NCBI GenBank assembly: GCA_021793595.1
Contig: JAJYSL010000308.1
Location: 1-5,426 of the forward strand
Direction of reading: 5' to 3'
Length of the DNA: 5,426 nucleotides
From: Acidobacteriota bacterium
Lineage (GTDB): Bacteria; Acidobacteriota; Terriglobia; Terriglobales; Acidobacteriaceae
A program made the translations under genes and the position numbers. The notes below the pieces were generated by a model. The model was not told where the DNA came from. It was given only the letters and a program-made list of their open reading frames with translations, and made no database searches. Every line of letters starts with the position of its first letter. Position 1 is the stretch's first letter. Positions 5,185 to 5,426 of the stretch are shown piece after piece.

Positions 5185-5426
5185 CTATACCCCTTTCTTC
5201 AGGGGCTCCCAGATGAACTTGTGAATTTGCAGGCTGAGGCGCGCGGGTAGATGGTCGGCCAGCATCCATTCCACCAGCAGGCGCGGATCCAGCGCGCAAT
5301 TTTCCGCAGCACGCTGCGGCGTGGGCGTTTTGGTGAACGCGGGCGACAGCAGAACATGTCCGCAACGCGCTGCCAGGTCGTGCCGTCCAATAAAGTCGCG
5401 GGCAAATTCATAATCGGTCCGGTTGG
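5185..5426 (-). CDS. queE: QueE, 7-carboxy-7-deazaguanine synthase, C-terminal 79 residues
   Basis: The frame enters from the right edge and ends at TAG 5185-5187, so it has no start in the window. Read from 5424, it gives 79 residues with NRTDYEFARDFIGRH, VLLSPAF, LDPRLLVEWMLADHLPARL and the ending LSLQIHKFIWEPLKKGV. This matches the typical QueE C-terminus, whose family pattern is roughly LxxWIL-DxLPxRLxLQLHKYIW ending in GV. QueE is a radical SAM enzyme that contracts the ring of 6-carboxy-tetrahydropterin to form 7-carboxy-7-deazaguanine, the substrate of QueC. The CxxxCxxC cluster motif would lie upstream, outside the window. The fragment ends intact, with no frameshift visible. It is the first gene of the visible queE-DUF2007-queC series. 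Confidence rests on the C-terminal motif and the nearby queC. Confidence 0.88.
   Translation of the reverse strand, partial: NRTDYEFARDFIGRHDLAARCGHVLLSPAFTKTPTPQRAAENCALDPRLLVEWMLADHLPARLSLQIHKFIWEPLKKGV

Noticed and set aside
5162..5365. Longer start for the DUF2007 protein (163 codons)
   Set aside because: The extension overlaps queE out of frame, is rich in Ala/Cys/Arg without a fold, and ATG 5161 has its own ribosome site.
5199..5411. 70-codon minus frame starting MNLPATLLDG
   Set aside because: It overlaps the QueE C-terminus in another frame; the QueE frame matches the family pattern and this one does not.

Overview
Every supported gene in this window is on the minus strand, so gene order reads from right to left. 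The layout is: the 3' end of queE (right edge), a small DUF2007-type protein, a 449-bp stretch of uncertain content, queC, a 270-bp intergenic stretch with paired hairpins, a secreted TPR protein, a hairpin, moeA, moaC, and the first 51 codons of an unidentified membrane protein cut by the left edge. It looks like a bacterial chromosome. Moderate-to-high GC, the secreted protein joining a carboxypeptidase-regulatory-like domain to TPRs, and the gene mix suggest a soil-type acidobacterium (Acidobacteriota, Terriglobia-like). That assignment is inference from protein style, not from a marker gene.

Right part (about 3720-5426): a 7-deazaguanine (queuosine precursor) module. QueE makes 7-carboxy-7-deazaguanine and QueC converts it to preQ0, the step before QueF and tRNA guanine transglycosylase. 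The QueE fragment has no start codon inside the window and is recognised by its C-terminus. Between the two enzymes lie a 95-aa DUF2007-like protein and a stretch (4425-4873) where no reading frame is convincing. That stretch carries a sigma70-like promoter candidate pointing at queC, and an open frame whose TGA overlaps the proposed TTG start of queC.

Middle part (about 2150-3722): a 399-aa exported protein with a signal peptide, one small beta-sandwich domain, a short helical linker and about five TPR-like units. It is bounded on both sides by inverted repeats that could act as terminators or RNA-processing signals.

Left part (1-2135): a molybdenum cofactor module, moeA then moaC, followed by a membrane protein gene with a good ribosome binding site. 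MoaC forms cyclic pyranopterin monophosphate from the GTP-derived MoaA product, and MoeA inserts molybdenum into molybdopterin at the end of the pathway. Both enzyme modules start from GTP, but nothing in the sequence shows a functional link between them.

I see no mobile element, CRISPR array, tRNA or rRNA. Most of the window is ordinary metabolism. The parts most worth a second look are the queC leader (4425-4873), the hairpin next to the moeA ribosome binding site, and the mutually exclusive hairpins after queC.
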